Shown here: positions 47,200 to 47,660 of the stretch, in pieces
How the letters are laid out: the number at the start of each line of letters is the position of its first letter
Position numbering within the stretch: position 1 is the first letter of the stretch
Assembly: GCA_021323895.1 (NCBI GenBank)
Contig: JAJPKD010000139.1
Location: 1-47,660, forward strand
DNA from: Acidobacteriota bacterium
GTDB taxonomy: Bacteria; Acidobacteriota; Blastocatellia; Pyrinomonadales; Pyrinomonadaceae
Length of the DNA: 47,660 nucleotides
Direction: 5' to 3'
Made by a program: the position numbers and the translations under genes
The notes under the pieces: model-generated
What the model was told of the DNA's origin: nothing
Seen by the model: only the letters and a program-made list of their open reading frames with translations
Database searches by the model: none

Positions 47200-47660
47200 A
47201 TGAATAGTTCAGCAGACCTAGTCACGCGCGCGTGCCAAGGCGACCAAGAAGCTTTTCGGTTGATCTTTGAACGGTACTCGCGCCCGGTGATTAGCTTCAT
47301 CTACTACCAGGTTAGCGACCGAGAGCTGGCAGATGAGCTGACGCAGGAGACTTTCGTGCGCGCCTATCGCGGTCTGAAATCCCTGAGAACAGAGACCAAG
47401 CTTTCGACTTGGCTTTTCGGAATCGCGAAGAACGTCGCGCGCGAATCCTTGCGAGCGCGAATTCGCCAGAACCAGCACATCGATCTCGACGACAAGCAGG
47501 TTTTGGATCTGAGCGATCAAACGCCGGTTCCGTCGAGTCAATTGTTGGATAAGGAACTCAACGAAGTTGTGCAGAGATCGCTGGCGATGCTGGATGAAGA
47601 CAAGCGCACGGTGTTCACGCTGAAAGTTTTTCACCAGTGCAGCTATGAAGAGATTGCGGA
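47200..47660 (+). CDS. RNA polymerase sigma factor, ECF/sigma-70 family (3'-truncated by window end)
   Basis: MNSSADLVTRACQGDQEAFRLIFERYSRPVISFIYYQVSDRELADELTQETFVRAYRGL...TWLFGIAKNVARE...CSYEEIA; in-frame alternative start at 47134. Confidence 0.92.
   Translation, partial: MNSSADLVTRACQGDQEAFRLIFERYSRPVISFIYYQVSDRELADELTQETFVRAYRGLKSLRTETKLSTWLFGIAKNVARESLRARIRQNQHIDLDDKQVLDLSDQTPVPSSQLLDKELNEVVQRSLAMLDEDKRTVFTLKVFHQCSYEEIA

Overview
This 47.7 kb window is GC-rich and almost entirely protein-coding. The style suggests Acidobacteriota, possibly Blastocatellia (VWFA-related acidobacterial protein, Oar-like TonB receptor, SYLF proteins); that lineage is inference only. I found no rRNA, tRNA, CRISPR array, transposase gene or prophage. 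Main blocks: a Rieske oxygenase/GcvT-like demethylation pair; tandem SYLF genes; two leaderless peptidoglycan hydrolases; a zwf/gnd/pgi/mtnA sugar cluster; a cobalamin riboswitch followed by btuF-btuC-btuD-btuB; gatB-SDR-dtd-cyclophilin; acnA with a perfect CRP-like palindrome at a class-I position; an AT-richer gene encoding a winged-helix plus nucleoside-deoxyribosyltransferase/DrHyd-like putative defence effector, split by one in-frame TGA; an Oar-like TonB receptor with a heme-type ABC transporter; a BlaI/M56 pair; a response regulator; and a truncated ECF sigma gene. The most unusual non-coding signal is a dense set of structured intergenic palindromes. Some are REP-like with GTAG or GGAG heads; others are word-like inverted repeats. 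Several abut start codons, and one sits at the permease/ATPase junction of each of the two uptake operons. The best candidate for a new system is the wHTH-DrHyd gene at 32153-33343. All calls are from reading the sequence; no searches were run.
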